From contig JACSVZ010000005.1 of NCBI GenBank assembly GCA_014706295.1, forward strand, positions 20,128,172 through 20,192,171: a stretch of 64,000 nt of DNA, given 5' to 3'. Positions 37,749 to 52,182 of the stretch are shown here, piece by piece. The position numbers were made by a program, and so were the translations under genes. This DNA comes from Lycocorax pyrrhopterus obiensis (taxonomy: Eukaryota > Chordata > Aves > Passeriformes > Paradisaeidae). Positions within the stretch are counted from its first letter, which is position 1, and each line of letters begins with the position of its first letter. The notes beneath the pieces are model-generated. The model did not search any database and had not been told where the DNA came from. It saw only the letters and a list, made by a program, of their open reading frames with translations.

Positions 37749-40700
37749 CTTCTCTATTAACAAAGGCAGTATGCTCAGCCAGACAGCTCTTGCTCACAAG
37801 TGATGCTCACCTTTTGTATGGCAGAGTGTGCTTGCTCAGAGCCTGGAGTCCTTGTTTGCATCCCTTTTCAGCAGTGCTTCTTAACCCCTCTGTGCCGCCC
37901 CATTGTAGTGCTGCCTGTCTCCAGTTGAGAGACTGCTGGCACCAGGATGTGTTTAAGTTTGAATGATGGTTTGTGTTACTGGCAATGACTGTGGAGTTTT
38001 ACCAAGGTCAGAGACTGCTGCAGGGTAAAGGGGAAGAGGGTTTCTACCCCGAGGAGCTTGTAGCCCTCAGGGTGATGTGACATTAGTGTTGTTAACTGTA
38101 AATTGTGAACAGGGTTCAAGCAATGTTGGGGAGCAAAGTGAAACAGTTAAAACAGCTTGATTTCTGAGCTGGAAGAAGGATGTGTGAGCCATTGTCTGGG
38201 GTCCTGGCTTGCTGTTCCCACCAGACCAGATCTCCTCACTGGCTCGAAGCTTGTTTGCATCAGACACCGATAAGAAGGAACTCAGCACTGAATGCTGCTG
38301 TAGTGGATCAGGTGTGAGGAAATAAACCAGCAAGAAAGATGGGTTGCTGGGGGACTCTGCTGCACTGCTCCTGGCTGATCAGGGGATGTGTTAGACATTT
38401 TTGTTTGCCATCTCCCCACTGATGTGGGTTCAGAGGCTGGGGTGAGGCAGGGTGCTTCCTGAGCAGGGCAGGCTGTTGTCAAGTTTTCCTAACTGGCCAC
38501 TGACCTCAGGGAGATCACTTAATTCTCTTCTTCTGCAAAGGAGTTGCTTGGGTTAAATGTCAAGAACTTTGAGTTTTGCAGTATCATGATATTGTACAGT
38601 TTCAAAACACTATTTTTCTTCCTTGTGTGAATATCTAAATTTGACTGTTGTACCTGCAATGTTACAGGATTTAGTAAACTGGAGAGAGGGAAAAATCCTT
38701 AGTCTAGGTATAACTATTGGCTGTAGCCTGTAAGAATGTGTCTGCAGTTTAAAAAACATAGGGCTTTATTTTCAGATCCTGTCATCTAATTAAACCCAGG
38801 CTCTTCAGTACTTGGCTGCTTCCTGAAGACTGCACTCGCTGATACTGTAATCCAGAGCCTGTGTATGCAGGCAGTGCCATGTGGTTGAATGCAATCCTTG
38901 CACAAATAATCATCTGTATGTAGATACTAGAACGTGAACAGTGATGTCTGTGTGAGTGGATAGCAGGTCATAACCCCCTGAAAATAGAAACATATTGATG
39001 TTGTTAGCAAAAGCTGTGGAGCATGTTTTCCTTGAAAATTGTTATTCAATGTTGTCCTTGCTGTCTTTTGAATTAAACATACTGTAAGAGTTGGTTTGCT
39101 GAAATTTTGACTGTTCTGGAGCACTGGATATTGGGTAGTCATTATTAACAGCCAGAGAAGGTAGCACGACCTACTGAACAGACAGCAAGATGCATAGACA
39201 CTAGCAGCAGGGAAATCTAAGACAATGCATGGAAAAATATGTACATGGTAAAACTTGCGCAGCCAGCCCTTATGCAGCAAATAAAACAAGGTCTTACTGA
39301 CCTTGGCAGCTGTACATGGCAGTCTTTGCATAAGAATGACTTGTGCTTAATATGCTAGAGAAATTATTCAGGGAAAAATATTCCTGTTTTCTGCAGTAGT
39401 GGGGACAATGTCGTGTTCCATCTCCAGTCGCAGCACAAATGCATTGCAGATGGGGTACAAGGAGGACCCAACCCTCCTCAAGCACAGACAGTTCTGCTCC
39501 CCATGGCCTAGAAATGGAGATCTGGTACTGTCCTTCTGGCAAAGCTGGATCCAGTGCCTTATAGCAGCCACCTTTGAGACTGGCAGTGGCTGGATAGAGA
39601 AGCAGCATGATGAGTGTCTTCCTTGATTAGTCTGTGCAGTTTGTGTCTGCTGATAAGAGATCTGCTAGACTTGGAGATCAGAGGGGCACTTTGCTCTTCC
39701 TGTTATGCTCTGTGGAGGCAAACAGGGGGACTAGACCTGCAGGCTGGTTAAATGCCAGGAGATACCGAGCCAGTCAGGCATTTCCTGTGGCCCAGTGCTT
39801 GCATGCAGCTCTTGGACAGGCCAAGCCCAGCTCTCACCCACTGTTCGAAGTGAGCAGGAATTACAGTGGAGCCTATACTTGGTGGCTCCTTGCTTCAGAG
39901 CCCAGTTTCCCTCCAGCCAAGGTGGGAGTGGGACAGATGGATGGTGAGCTGGCTGGAGTCTCTGCTCCCCATGTCCTGGGGCCAGGCCAGTCCCTGTGCC
40001 ACCACCATGGCCAGGTCTGCACCTGCGCATCTCAACCCGTGGTGTTGCTTACTAAACCTTGCTACTTAGTCACTACTGCAGTTTCTCATGGTTTTTTTCC
40101 TTCCTCTTCTACTGGATGGATCAGCCCAGTAAATGTCCATGTTCAAAAGCAAAGCTATCTTGAGTGTTTGGCAGAGCAGGGTTTCCAAGGTCTCTCTATC
40201 AAGAGAGAGCCAGAGACGGTGTTTGTTGATATTGATTATGGGAAATGTAATTAATGCGGGTATAAAGTGTTAAATGTTAAATTAAAATGTGAGCTTTAGA
40301 GGCAGTCAATAGATCAATTCTGAGGCTGGGATGAAATGCTCAGACTTCCAAACAATAATCAGATTTCCGATAAAATCTCACTGTATGTTATTAAAGGGGT
40401 TGAAATACTAAATCAGGTATTAAGGGAGTGGTATTTAGATGATGTTGAAAGAACCAAGATCTAGACAAAAAGAGCCCTCCTGTCTGCAGGCAGAGCTCAG
40501 GCTGGGCAGAAATAGTGTGGAGCTCGGGGGATGTGCTGATCTAGCAATTAAAACTGCCAAGAGAGGAGAATGATGGGAAAACTGCACAAATCTACAGTGC
40601 TGAACATCTGCCTGGATGGAGATGAGACCATTTGGACCTCATAGCTCCCTAGTAGTCTGATAACACTTCTTAGACCTTGGTCCATCCACACGCACATATG

Positions 40701-43700
40701 TCTACATCTGATGTGGTCTTGGTGAGCCTTCCAGAGGAGCGAGGACAACATGTTAAAACCAACCCCAGCAGGAAGTACAGCCATACAAAACATTTCCCAA
40801 GAGTTAAAAATACTAATTACTAACTGCCACCAAATTTCAGTGGTATTCCAGATAGTCAATAAGAGCAAAGGCATGCAGTTGATATTTTTTTAAGAGTAGC
40901 AATTTAAGGAGAGGGGCAAAGTTAGGCTCAGTACTACTGACAGAGGGATATATGGGTGTGTCCTAGGCACATGGCATTTCCAGGACAGTTCTTTGAAATT
41001 TATATTTTACTCTATAATCCATAAAAAAATCAGCAGAAAAGAGTCCAGAGTAGCCAACTCCCTAGTTTAACTGGCCTATGAGTAATGATACCAAACAAGT
41101 TCTGCTATAGGAGCAGCATCAGGCTTTGTTCTTCCAGTCAGCTTAATTTTCTGATGCTGCGAGCTGTGCAGGAGGCTGCAGGAAATATCCATTCCCTGAA
41201 TATGTATCCTTGCTTTCATCCCTAAAGGGATAATTCAGAATATGGAACAGACATAGTATTTACTGTGGGCACTGCACCTGTCAAGGTAACATTACTATGG
41301 GATGGAAGGTAAAAAACACTTCTCTGCTAGATAAAATGGATATACTGGCTCATGAGCTCTAGGCACTTACTTGCTAACCTTGTCCTGTACCTGTGATGTG
41401 ATTAGCTGTGAAGATGTAGCTGTAAGGCTCTCCAGAGCCTTGAAAGATGCATGTTTTAAGAGTATGTTCTCATTTTGTTTTATAATCCTGGTGCAGCCTC
41501 TGCTGTGCAGTTCCAGAGGCTGAGATGTTGATTACATCCATGGATGTGATGTAAGCCCACCCAGCTGGTCATCAGTGCCTTGGAAATGATTCGTGGTTGT
41601 TATTGCCAGGCTCCTGCTCACCTTGCTCCTTGCAGAGCAGAGGGTGAAGAGCAAATAGGGTGGTTTCAGCAGTGAAGAACTCTTTTGAGCTTTTAAATAA
41701 AGGTCTCTAAAATTTCCACCGTGGTGTGGCTGGGCTGAGGTAACCTGATCTTTGGAAAAGTGCCTTTGTGCTGTAGTTTACAGAAGGGCTTCTTGATTAA
41801 CAAAGCCTGAATCCGAGTTAAACTGTAGCCATTGTATTCAAGGTCACTGTTAATTTTTCTAATTGCAAGCTTTCTCCCAAGTGTGGGGTTGGAAATGAGA
41901 CTTGCCTGTGTCGAGCTCCCAGAAAGGGTTGGAAATTGTGGCATTTCATCCTGCAATTACTCTGTCCCTCCCACTCTGCCCCTTCCCTTTATCTAAGAGG
42001 AAAATAAGCTTTGTAAACTGCTGTACATAGATTCTAAGTTCATTGCTGATACTAGAAGTCCTAAAAAGCATGTGTCTCTGAGAAGAGACTGATGCTCAGT
42101 CTGCAGCATATCATAAAACCAGACAGGGGAAGGGCAGGGACATAAGGGCATGACTGTGTCTAGGGACTTACAGGAGGTCTTTCCCCTTCACATGAGTCAT
42201 AGTGGAGCTCTGGAGGTCCTTGCCAAAAGGTGTTGTGGGCACGTGAAGCTTTCAAAAGTGCTGCAGAGCCTGGGCAAGCACTAAGCAAGGAGCTGGATGG
42301 GGAATAGTGAGCAGGCAAACCATGGCATGCTTAGGGAGTCTTCAGAGTTAGAAGGAGCGGGAGGCTGGAGCAGCAGGGTGGGAGATTGTGCATGTCTGCT
42401 GTGCTGTTACTCCTGGGTATCTATGGGGGCTGCTGGATTGTTTTCACCAGCTGTAGCCCAGCTGGAAGGAGGGTCATTCCTCCACACTCTGCTGCTCCTG
42501 CCTTCTTTGCCCATACCTGCCTATGGACAGGAGCAGAGGAAGGACCCACAAACAGCACACCACTCTGAAACATGATGTTTGAGGGTTCGCGTGCTGGAGG
42601 GGAAGTCCAGCCTCTCATGACTCCCTGTCAAGGAGCATTTTCTTGCCCTCCCTGAATCATTCCTGTGGTTCTGGTTCCAGTCTGCTGGGTTGTTTCCACC
42701 TACATATTTAGCATAAGTAGGAAACCTGCACCACTTGACAGCACAGTAAGGGTGAAAGAGTGCTTTATGCCTGGTCCTGCACACTTTCCCTCTAAAGAGT
42801 CTTCCCTTACTCCTTTCCTAGAGAGAATATCAGGAGGCAGAACAGAGATGCTAGTCTCTGGTCTTCTCAGATGCCTCAGTGTTCCCTAAATGATACTCCC
42901 CTGGGTTAATGCTATCCTTGCACGTTTTTAAGGTGAAACTCCTTGTAGTCTCATTCCTAGCAGGCAGAGCTGGCTGCTCCTGCACTTGAGCTCTGGTGAT
43001 CCTGGCAGAGCAGCGTCTACATGGTGCATGTGTCGAGTTCCAGTTCCGTCTTTTGTGACCTGAATGCATGGAACAGCTTGCTCTCTGCTGTCTGTTAACC
43101 CTTGGAAAGACGCTTCCTCTTGTGCTCCTTCGTTCTGCGTTGGCTGTGCTCAGCAGGGTCAGCTCTGCACTTAGGGTTTGGGGGCAGAGCCTGCGAAGGA
43201 GTTAACTGCTGAGTGATGATGGCTCTCCCCAGCTGAAGGTCTGCTCCCATGAGCTATTTAAGCCTCTGTTTCTTGTATCTCTGTGCCAATCAGATTAGCT
43301 GGTGCCAGAAAATAGACCATGGCCTGCTTGCTCTTGAATGCACCCTTTTTCCTCCTTACCTGTTTATCCCAGTCAAGCCCCTTTCCTCTCTGCCTTGGTT
43401 CTTTAATTTACCTTTGTTCCTTCCTTTTCACAGCCTTACTCTGGCCCATCTCCTCTCCCTGAGGTTGCTTCTCTGGGTTTTGACATACAGCCTTAACAAC
43501 AGTCAATCCTGTTTCCTGTCATAGTCATGACTGCCCCCTTTGCAGAGCCATGTACTCCTCTGCACGTCTGCATTGAGCTTTTCTTGCTCTTGATTCCCTT
43601 TGTGTTTACCCTGTTGTAACTTGGATTCCCTTTAAATTGCAGTAGGGAAATCCACGGATCAGTGGAGCTGCTCAAGGGACTCATCTTCCCAGGAAAGAAA

Positions 43701-43862
43701 GGGGAACAGGTTGGGGAGGGGAATGTGGCTGAGAACTGCCTCTCAGTCATTCCCCAGGGCTGTTGCCACCCTGCTGTCTGTGCACCCCTAGGCATCACTC
43801 TGCTCTTTTCCTAGCTGGACCCCTCCACTCATTCACTGATTTTGGCAAGAGATTTGTTGTTG

Positions 43863-43881
43863 CAAAAAAAAAAAAAAAAAA
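43863..43881 (+). repeat. Poly-A run
   Basis: An uninterrupted run of about 19 A residues. I looked for a processed pseudogene or SINE body upstream and found none. Confidence 0.8.
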
Positions 43882-45704
43882 ACAACTCTAAACCCCCTCA
43901 GGCTCACAGGACCAAGCATTCCAGCCTGGCCCTCTGTGCCAAAACAGGCCCATCCCCTGCTTCTTGTGAGGTCCCACCTTTATCCTTCTTCTAAAAATAA
44001 AACGCAATGACATTCCTTCCTAGTTACTCTGTTCTCTTATTCTGACCTCATTAGACTTTCCCAATAGAAAATTTCATTGAACTCCTCTATTAGTGGTGAA
44101 AACAAACAAGACCATTGAACTTCCTCTGGAAAAAATGCATCTATATAACAGGGAATTGCAGGGAGCCAAATTTCCACTGCTGAGTTGGTGCTGTACGCAT
44201 ATGTTTCCTCGTATGCGTTTAGTAAACAAAGTTGTCTTCATGCTAAGAATTTAAAACAATTTATCCTTTATATCTGATCTTCTTCCCTTGTTGGAAAAAG
44301 ATTGCTTCTGTAGTATTATAAGGAGCAAAGTACTGTTAGCTGGGCTTGCAAGAACAGCCACTTTTTTCCAGACCCCCTGAGTTAATATATTTTGAGGCTT
44401 ATGTATGTGCATGTACATAGGAATGATAGCCAGGTGATGGATTGCTAAGCCACATCATAAATTCAGTTTGTTGGACACCTCTGAGTACCTCCTCTGCACT
44501 CTGTCCTTGATCATTCTCCTTCAAACATCCTTCTAATGTTCTTAACAGTAGCCAATTAAAACAAAGACTTCACTTGCCGTCTATCCCCTCTTCCTTATGC
44601 CATCACCCAAGCTCCTTCTCTTGGGTGGGGGGACAGAAGTGCATTAATGGATAGTGTTCAGAGTTTGAGCTCAAGGTTTAACAGAATATATCCCTACTTC
44701 GGGTTTTTTACCGCCTTCTTTAAAATTCAGCTTGGACAGACACCCAGCCACGCAGGGATGGGTGCTTGTGTGTTTGCATGTGGCTGGGATCTGCGGACTG
44801 GTGGCAGGAAGGACGAGGCACATGGAAGGCACTGTTCATTTGTACATCTGCCCACCTTCTTGGGCTCCTGGTTTTGATTCAGAGGTTTCATGCTGATCCC
44901 GGTGCTTTCTAAAGAAAAGCATGCCTTAAGGGGGAAACTGAAAATAATTCAGGTCACTAAGACTTCCACAGGGGAGAGAAGTTACAGGTTGTGGTGTTAC
45001 AGATGCAGTAGGGTAATGAGGTAATTGAAGATCTGAGGATTTCAGTTGGTGTCAGTGACTCAGGCATCTCAGGGAAAACAGAGGATATTCACTCCCTGAA
45101 AAGTTGATTCATCCACCTGGCAGTGAGATGAAGAGTAATGAATAGCAGATTTTGGGGTGCATGGAAGGCAGGAGAGGCCAACACACTAAAAATGGCTTGG
45201 GAAGTGCCTCAAGGGTGACTTCGACTTCCTCTTGCCTTTTTTAGGGCTTAGCTGTGTTGGCTTCTCTCTGCATACACCCCTAAACCCTGTTTCCCACAGG
45301 GGCACTGGACAACGAGTTGAGTGGGTGGTGCTTGGTGCCAAAGTACGCTGCCAAAACTAGCCCTTACACCTTCAGGTGCCTTTTGGTTTGGCTGCTCCCC
45401 TGTAAGTACTACAGCAGTGCCTCCCTTGCATGCTGGGAGGGTGTTCGCTGCCGCGCAAGCAGGATCAGAATCGTTGGACGTGCCTTTCATCCTGTTGTAG
45501 CCTGCTGGATTAATGGGGCAGATCTCTGTGCGTGTGCATGCCTTCTCCTCTCCCTCCTGTATCCTGCTTCATACTGTAATGGCTGTGGAGCCTGAAATAA
45601 ATCTGTTCATCTGGTGCTTTTGCAGCCTTTACTGCAGCAGTTTCTTAATGCCTGATTGCAGTTCGTGCATTTTATCTGCCAGACATCACTGAGAAATGGG
45701 AAAG

Positions 45705-45825
45705 TAACAACCCCAGTTTGCAGAGGGATTAAGTGACTTGTCACTTGTGGCACCTGTGGCTGTAACAGTATTTGAGCCCCTGTTTCCAGTGTCCCAGTCT
45801 GACAGGACTAGAGCATCTTTCCTGT
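45705..45825 (+). repeat. MIR SINE relic
   Basis: The run 'ccccagtttgcagagg' then 'gattaagtgacttgtcactt' then 'agtatttgagcccctg' and 'ctagagcatctttcc' follows the MIR order: 'ccccattttacagatgagg', 'ggttaagtgacttgcccaa', 'ggatttgaacccagg', 'cagtgctctttcc'. This is the clearest MIR copy in the window. Confidence 0.6.
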
Positions 45826-48773
45826 CAAAATGATGACTACCTGTGCAATGATAATGCCTTTGGGGTTTGGGACTAGGCTGCTCTGGATTTTCACTGGCAT
45901 ATGGAAGTGGAAAATATGCTCTCAGTTGTCACTATGTTTGGTTTTCCTGCTTTCCTACATGTTTTAACTTCTTTATTTTAATTCTGAAAGAAAATATTCT
46001 AAATACATTGGATGCTTTTGTTACCAGCCTTTCAGTCTCCTTCTATCATTGAGTATTTGATTTTCAACCTGAGGATGCTGTTAGAGATCTGAGCTGAGAA
46101 ATAAGTCAAGATTTTACTTTTCCCAAGTCCTGCATTGTTTGACAAATGTATTTTGAGTACCTTTGTGCACTGTATGCCCTTCCATGTAGCCCATTAATGA
46201 TAGGTGTTTTCCTCATTGTGCATGAGTCTTCATTTTTAACACATCGTGTAACTCAGATGGACTCGAATGTAGGAGCATAAAGACTTTGGAGGCCTGCCCT
46301 GTGTGAAGGGGAAAATTACTGTCTGGCCTAGAGCAGTGGCTTTGTGATGACTGCATTGTGTTCTGGTGTGCTGTGTTTGTACCAAACTGGTTTGCTGCCA
46401 AGTTACTTATGGCTTATCCAAGCTCTCAGTACAAAGAATGTTAAAAGAAAAACTTTTTTTGTTTTCTATGAATTCTTCCAGCTGAGAAAGAATTCAAACT
46501 ACAATCCAAATGCTGTCTCCTCTTTCTGCAGGCCTCTGGTGACCAGGTAGGGCAGTTAACACTGGAGTGCCTTAGCTGTAGTGCGTGTGTAGGAGCATGT
46601 ATGTGCTTATAGAAGATATAATATGGGACCTGCAGGGAAAGTGCCTTTTTGTTGGAGAAAAACCTGTCTCTTTGAGCAGAAGACTCCATGATTGAGAAGT
46701 CTGGAGTGGGAATTTTCCAGGAATGAATATGTGTGCCTGGGCAGAGGCACCTATGAAGCACCAGACCTGGGCTGGTCTCCTCTGTGTATAGAACATATCT
46801 GATACCTTCTGAAAGTCCCAGACTGCCTCTGCAGCACAGCGAATGGTTGAGCTGGGCTCCTGTTTCTGTATTTCTTGTGCCTGGCTTGAGGGTTAGGATC
46901 ATGCTTGGAGCTTAGGAGATACCCATAGGTCATTCCTGACAGGAATCCCAGGAAGGGCAGTTGGGTAAAAGCATTCCCTCCCCTCAGCTGTCCCAAACAC
47001 ACGCGAACACTTATCTGATTGGCAAGGACCTTGGGGGTTTCTTGAACACTGAGCAGGATAATCAGATAGATTGTGGGATACATCTGCTTGATCCTATTTC
47101 TTACGATTACGTGGTGGGGAACAAGCCTTAATGAGCCTTGGCCTTTCCTGTCTCCTCTGTAAATCTGTTTGACTCAATTGAGCTCTCTTTGTGTGAGACA
47201 GCTCTCTTTGTGCTTGGACATGGACGCATCCACCTCTGAAGCTGGCTGTACTTTGAGGCTGGGTTTGGATTAGCTGACCTCCAGAGATCCCTGCCAATAA
47301 TTTTTTTTCCCCTTTTCTTTTGTGTTTGCAGCTGGTGTAATTGTGGTCCTAACCCCTCCCAAGAGGTGCTCTCTGCACTGGAGAGGATTTTAGATTTGTT
47401 TCACAGCAAGTGCAGTAGCCGCTTCTGCACTGCAGAGGAAATGCTCCTTTTGGGTCAGCCACCCCGCTCTAAGGCGGCTCCCTGGCCCTCAGCACTGGGA
47501 AGTTGCCTCATGTAGGAGGCCAGAAGGGATTTGCCAGGAAGGTCCTAATAGAAGGGAGCATCCTTCTCCATGTGTCTCTTACTGGTGATGGCCTTAGTCA
47601 AGCAAAACTCTCACTTGGCTGCCTGATCAGCAGAGCACCCCCCAGATCCCACGGGGTTGGGATGGCAGTGGGTTACTATCAGTCCTAGTAGAGAACTGGA
47701 GTAGGAAAGGGGTCTTGACCTCTAACTGGTTCCAAATAAGCAGATGGCAGAAAATCAAAAGCCCAAAAGAACAGAAATGTGCATATGGGGTTATTCTAAC
47801 AACAAATCTGTTCAGTGAAAGAGGAGGAAGTTCCCTTTGCAGCACTGCAACGCATGCTGCCCTGGAACACGCTATGGAAAGGTATTTGTTCTGCCAAGGC
47901 ATGTGTGTCCAGCACAGCAGCTTCTGTGACTTTGTTCAAAGACAAACAAATAAAAAATGCTCCTTAAACTGCAATGTTTTTGTAGTACATTTTTGGCTTA
48001 GAAATCCCCAGCAGACAGTGAGAAATAACTCCCAGCCATTTGCCTGTGGAAGCATTTTGAAGAACTAATCCTGTAGGAATGAAGGGGAAAGGAGTTCTCT
48101 GAACTTTGGTGGACAAGAGGTGCCGAAGGTTCAGGAAGAAGGAAAACAGACTGAAGATTTCAGGTGGCTGAGGGAGTAGGAGCACCATAGCACACATTGA
48201 AGAATGGTAGATTTCAAAAACAAAGGGATTTTTTCAATATTTCCTTAAACTCAGTATTAATTTTTCCTATGATTGTTTGCTTCAGGGCGTAAGTGTGGAG
48301 AATTGCATGTACACAAGAGAGGATAAAGTTCCCTGTATTTATACATTCTTTTTCTCAGCAGTGAAGGGTTTCCTTCCCTCATGCTACTTTATTTTGCATC
48401 TTTTCCTTTTTTTTCCCCCCTTGTTTTTTCAGTTGCCTACCTCTGTGTGTAAGAGACATGCTGAGGTCATGTCAGGGCAGCTAAGAGCAGTGGGAAGTGC
48501 CCAGAGGCCAGTGATGCATGATCCATTTTCCCAGGGACAGCAGCACTGCTGGCCCTGCAGAGCCCCACAGCCATCTCCCAGGGTGCCATAAATCCAGGAG
48601 TTTAGCGAAGGCTGGCGAGCCTCCGAAGAGATGGGATGCAGTATGTACAACCTTCCCCACTGAGCGGCAGGAGGATGTTCCTTGTGCTGCTCTATCCAGA
48701 GAGGTCATGATCAGTAATGGCCACTCTCCAAAGCTGCTCTAAGCCAGCAGAATGAGAGTGTGGGGAAAGAAGG

Positions 48774-48830
48774 ACAAGTGTTAGTGGTTCCTTTAGCACA
48801 GAAGTGTGTGAAGGAACCACTGATTTGTGT
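48774..48830 (+). other. Near-perfect 57-base hairpin
   Basis: Bases 48781-48793 pair with 48811-48823 without a mismatch (13 pairs, one a G-T wobble). The stem continues outward through 48774-48780 and 48824-48830 with two mismatches. It continues inward through 48794-48799 and 48804-48810 with one bulged base. The terminal loop is AGAA at 48800-48803. In total about 24 of 26 positions pair. It might be a small RNA precursor, a remnant of a palindromic element, or a protein-binding palindrome. I do not recognise it as a known microRNA. Confidence 0.4.
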
Positions 48831-50607
48831 GGTACCTGCATGCTCAAACATCCACTCTGTTGCTTCTGTAATGGGTTTGTCCTGAAAATGAGGCTTTTCC
48901 ATTGCAGCAGCATTGGGAGGTTGTTTTACTTGCGTGGGTTTATTATTTATTCCTGGGTTCTGCCATCCTGTTCTGAACAGACAGCACTCAGAGCTGAGTT
49001 GACTTGTGGCATGCAGTGTGACCCCTGGTGATTCACAGCCCCCAACATCTGTGATTAGACCTTGAACAGAAACTTTTCATGCATGGCCATGGTACAGGAA
49101 ACCTGCTCTTTTTCTGAGTAACTGGTAGAAGAACAAAAGGAGGTTTATTTTCTTTTAGCTGTAAAGGTCTACCTTAAACTAAGTAAACTGTTCCCTGAGG
49201 GAGAAAGTGTCCAGGTACAGAATGTTCACAAAGGAAATACTCAAAGTGTCTACCGTGTCCCTGAAGTGTTTGTTTTAAAGTATGAGGGCCAGAGCAAGAA
49301 ATAGAAGATTATTTTCTAATTTGAAAGCAAAAATACCTCTTGCAGGTGACAGAAAATAAATTGACCTCATTCGGGCTTGATACTGGAGCCCATTTAAGTG
49401 CATAAGGGCTGAGAAGCCCTGGAAAAGCTGCCATTGCTGAGATGGCTCTGGTCCCAGTGCACAGCCTGGGAGCGTGAGAGGCAGGAGCCGGCCCATGTCT
49501 GAGGCAGTCCCGCTGTGTGCAAACTGTCGATGTTCCCCCAGCAAAGGAATTGTGTCTGTGGGAATCTGAACACTGCTGGGTTTTATGTGAGGTAGAGTAA
49601 GAGCCTTGTCAATGGTGTTTCAGCAATGGAGGATCCATGCCTGGACTTTATGGGGGTTATTTTTGTGATTTCTTTTGCTGTTGTGAAGCAGCATTTTTTG
49701 AATCAGTCCCAAGTAAAGCCTTGTGATCCAATGGTGACAGCACCTAACTTGCCATGGGCTTTTCTGATGCCTAAAGTGAACTTCTCTAATGTCATTCAAC
49801 TCAACTAATGTCATTGTGTTCCTGGCTTGGTAGATCCTAGATGAAGATTTTTTTTTAACTTTTTTGTTTCCCCTCCTCACTGACTCCAAAAACGGCCCAC
49901 AAATGTGGGTTATCTTAACTCAAGTATCACTGCCAATAAATGTAACAGTAGAACGCTTTTCAGTAAAACCATGCCTTTGACTGTAACTTTTTGGTTCCTT
50001 TGATAAGGAAGGATATCGTTTCATGGGTTTTTTACTACTTGCTGTGAAAGTGGATGAGAAGGGAAGCACTGGGAAAGATTCTCAGACTTGGTTTTCCATA
50101 GGAATGTGAAAATTCTGTTGGATGGGTAGTGGTATTCTCCACAAAGTTTTCTTTCTCTTTCAGAACAAAACAGTTCAATGTGCTATTTTCATTGCTCCCA
50201 TTTCTCTTTGCCTTGCAGTGTTTCCAGGAAACACTGTGTTTATTTGGAAGATTGTTTGATAATGGAAACATCTCACTGCTCTTTGGGTGAGGAGTTCCCT
50301 ATTCTGCCTTATCAAGGATGTAGTGGTGGGCACACCAAGCTCTTCCATACTCATTAAGGTGCAATAAAAGCCTGAGTTACAGAATTGTCTCAAAGGTGCA
50401 AGGACTGATGAGTGAGCTTGGCATTTGTACTGCCTGCTACATTTAGTGTTTTGAGGAAAGCCCATAGCCAAAAGTCTTTTCTGGGCTCTGACAGTATCTA
50501 GACACTCAGTGAACATTGCTAGCAATATTTACTTTTAGTGGAATTGGTGTAAAATTTGAGGTCTTAATTTTGCAAGCACAATTTCTCTATTGCTGTGCCT
50601 CCAGGGT

Positions 50608-50644
50608 ATCCATCCATCCATCCATCCATCCATCCATCCATCCA
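50608..50644. repeat. ATCC tetranucleotide microsatellite
   Basis: About nine perfect copies of ATCC in tandem. It is likely length-variable. It lies in the large intron and has no sign of function. Confidence 0.95.
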
Positions 50645-52182
50645 GGCTGGGTCTGAGCTTTCATTTACCATAACTTGCAAAACTGGGTAAAGCACACTGC
50701 AGCATGGCAGTGTAGGGCTGAGCTCGGACTCAGGAGAGCCAGTCCTTAGTTCCATGGTCACATTCTGGTGGTTTGCGTGGAAGAGGAGCATGGACAGCAT
50801 TGCCTATGATAAAGAACGGGCACGACTGGAACTTAACCTTGGGAAAACTCCAGTGTGTCTGCAGTATCCGTATTCCCCTTCAGGCGAAGGGAATAGCTGC
50901 TGTTCTTACTCACTGGACTGGGAGTTAGGGCAACAGCACTTCTGTTTCTCAACTGAGCAGTCATGACCCAGAAATCCTTGAGAAACAGTAAATAAGGAAC
51001 CCACCTTGGCACTTCTATTGAGTAATTTTTTCTTAAAAAAGAAGAAAAAAAATCTCTTTTAAATAGCATCATTTACACTTAGGAGCTGCTCGAATCCATC
51101 CTGTCACATAAATTACCATTTCTGAACTCGGTTGTCAGGAAGTGTCCTCACAAGTTGACATCCATGGGGGCTGTTAGTGGAAGGGGATCAGTTTTGTGGC
51201 AAGCAGGAAGAATTCAAGCATCAAGTGAATATGCTCGTCCTCATGTTACCTCAAGAGGTCAGGGCATCTTAGTCCTGCCAGAAGCGAGCCCTGGTGTGAC
51301 CTTTGCTCCTCAAACTGCCCTTGTTCCTCTGCACTTCGGTAGCTGTAAGGCTGGGTCTGACATCTGGAGCAAGCCCTGTCCTCCTACAGCTCAAGCAATT
51401 AGAGCCTGGCCCAGCAAGTGGCCCTGGAGCAGAGGCTTCAGGGATATTGTAGTTTCTTTACAAGGATAAAGGCCACAGGCTTTTCTCTTTGCTCTGCTGC
51501 TTTCTCCAGCTTTGATGCTGATACCGTTGAAATGAGATTGGCTCATCTGTTAGTGGAGGAGCTGAGCCCTGCCAGACGGATCTGGCTTGCTGGGAAGAGT
51601 TCAAAAGGCAGCACCTACCCTTTGTTGTATTTCCTTCACGCTAACGAAGCCCCTGATTTCTGGAGCTACTTTTTAATCCTTGTAGGTTATACGTTGGTTT
51701 TGGCATGGATGCTTTTTTTGTTTTAATTCCTCTCATTTGAAATATATGGGAGAACAAAGGGAATAAAATGCCAGCTGCCCCACACCCTCCCCCCCAAAAA
51801 GGGTAATAACAAGAGGATTGTAAGGGTGCATTCCTGGTTTGCTGCCAGGAGTTGAAACCTGGAGAGCTGAAGATCTGTTTTGTTAGTGGTGGGTTCCTGT
51901 CTGAGGTGCGCTGTCCTTGGGCTGTGCATGGGAGGCTCACTGCAGCAGTGTGCAGCACTTGCTGTGATGTCAGCCCTGCATGCGTTTCCAGTCTTCTCCA
52001 TGACCACATGGAGAAGGATTTGCAGCAATCCAAACACTGACAAAACTGTATTTGTTGACTTGCAGAAAAGCCTAACTCACTCTCCTCTGGGCTGCAATCA
52101 AGTAAGCCAAAACACGATGACTGCTGCCTGTGCTTGCTAGCCTCCCAGTCCTGATAAACCTGTGAAGCAGATTCATTTATTT

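Noticed and set aside
39634..40254. 206-codon plus-strand frame
   Set aside because: It starts at a CTG; the first ATG lies about 100 codons in, leaving about 105 codons. No domain or splice context is seen.
43200..43881. Processed pseudogene ending in the poly-A run at 43863
   Set aside because: No recognisable coding remnant and no target-site duplication are visible upstream of the A run.
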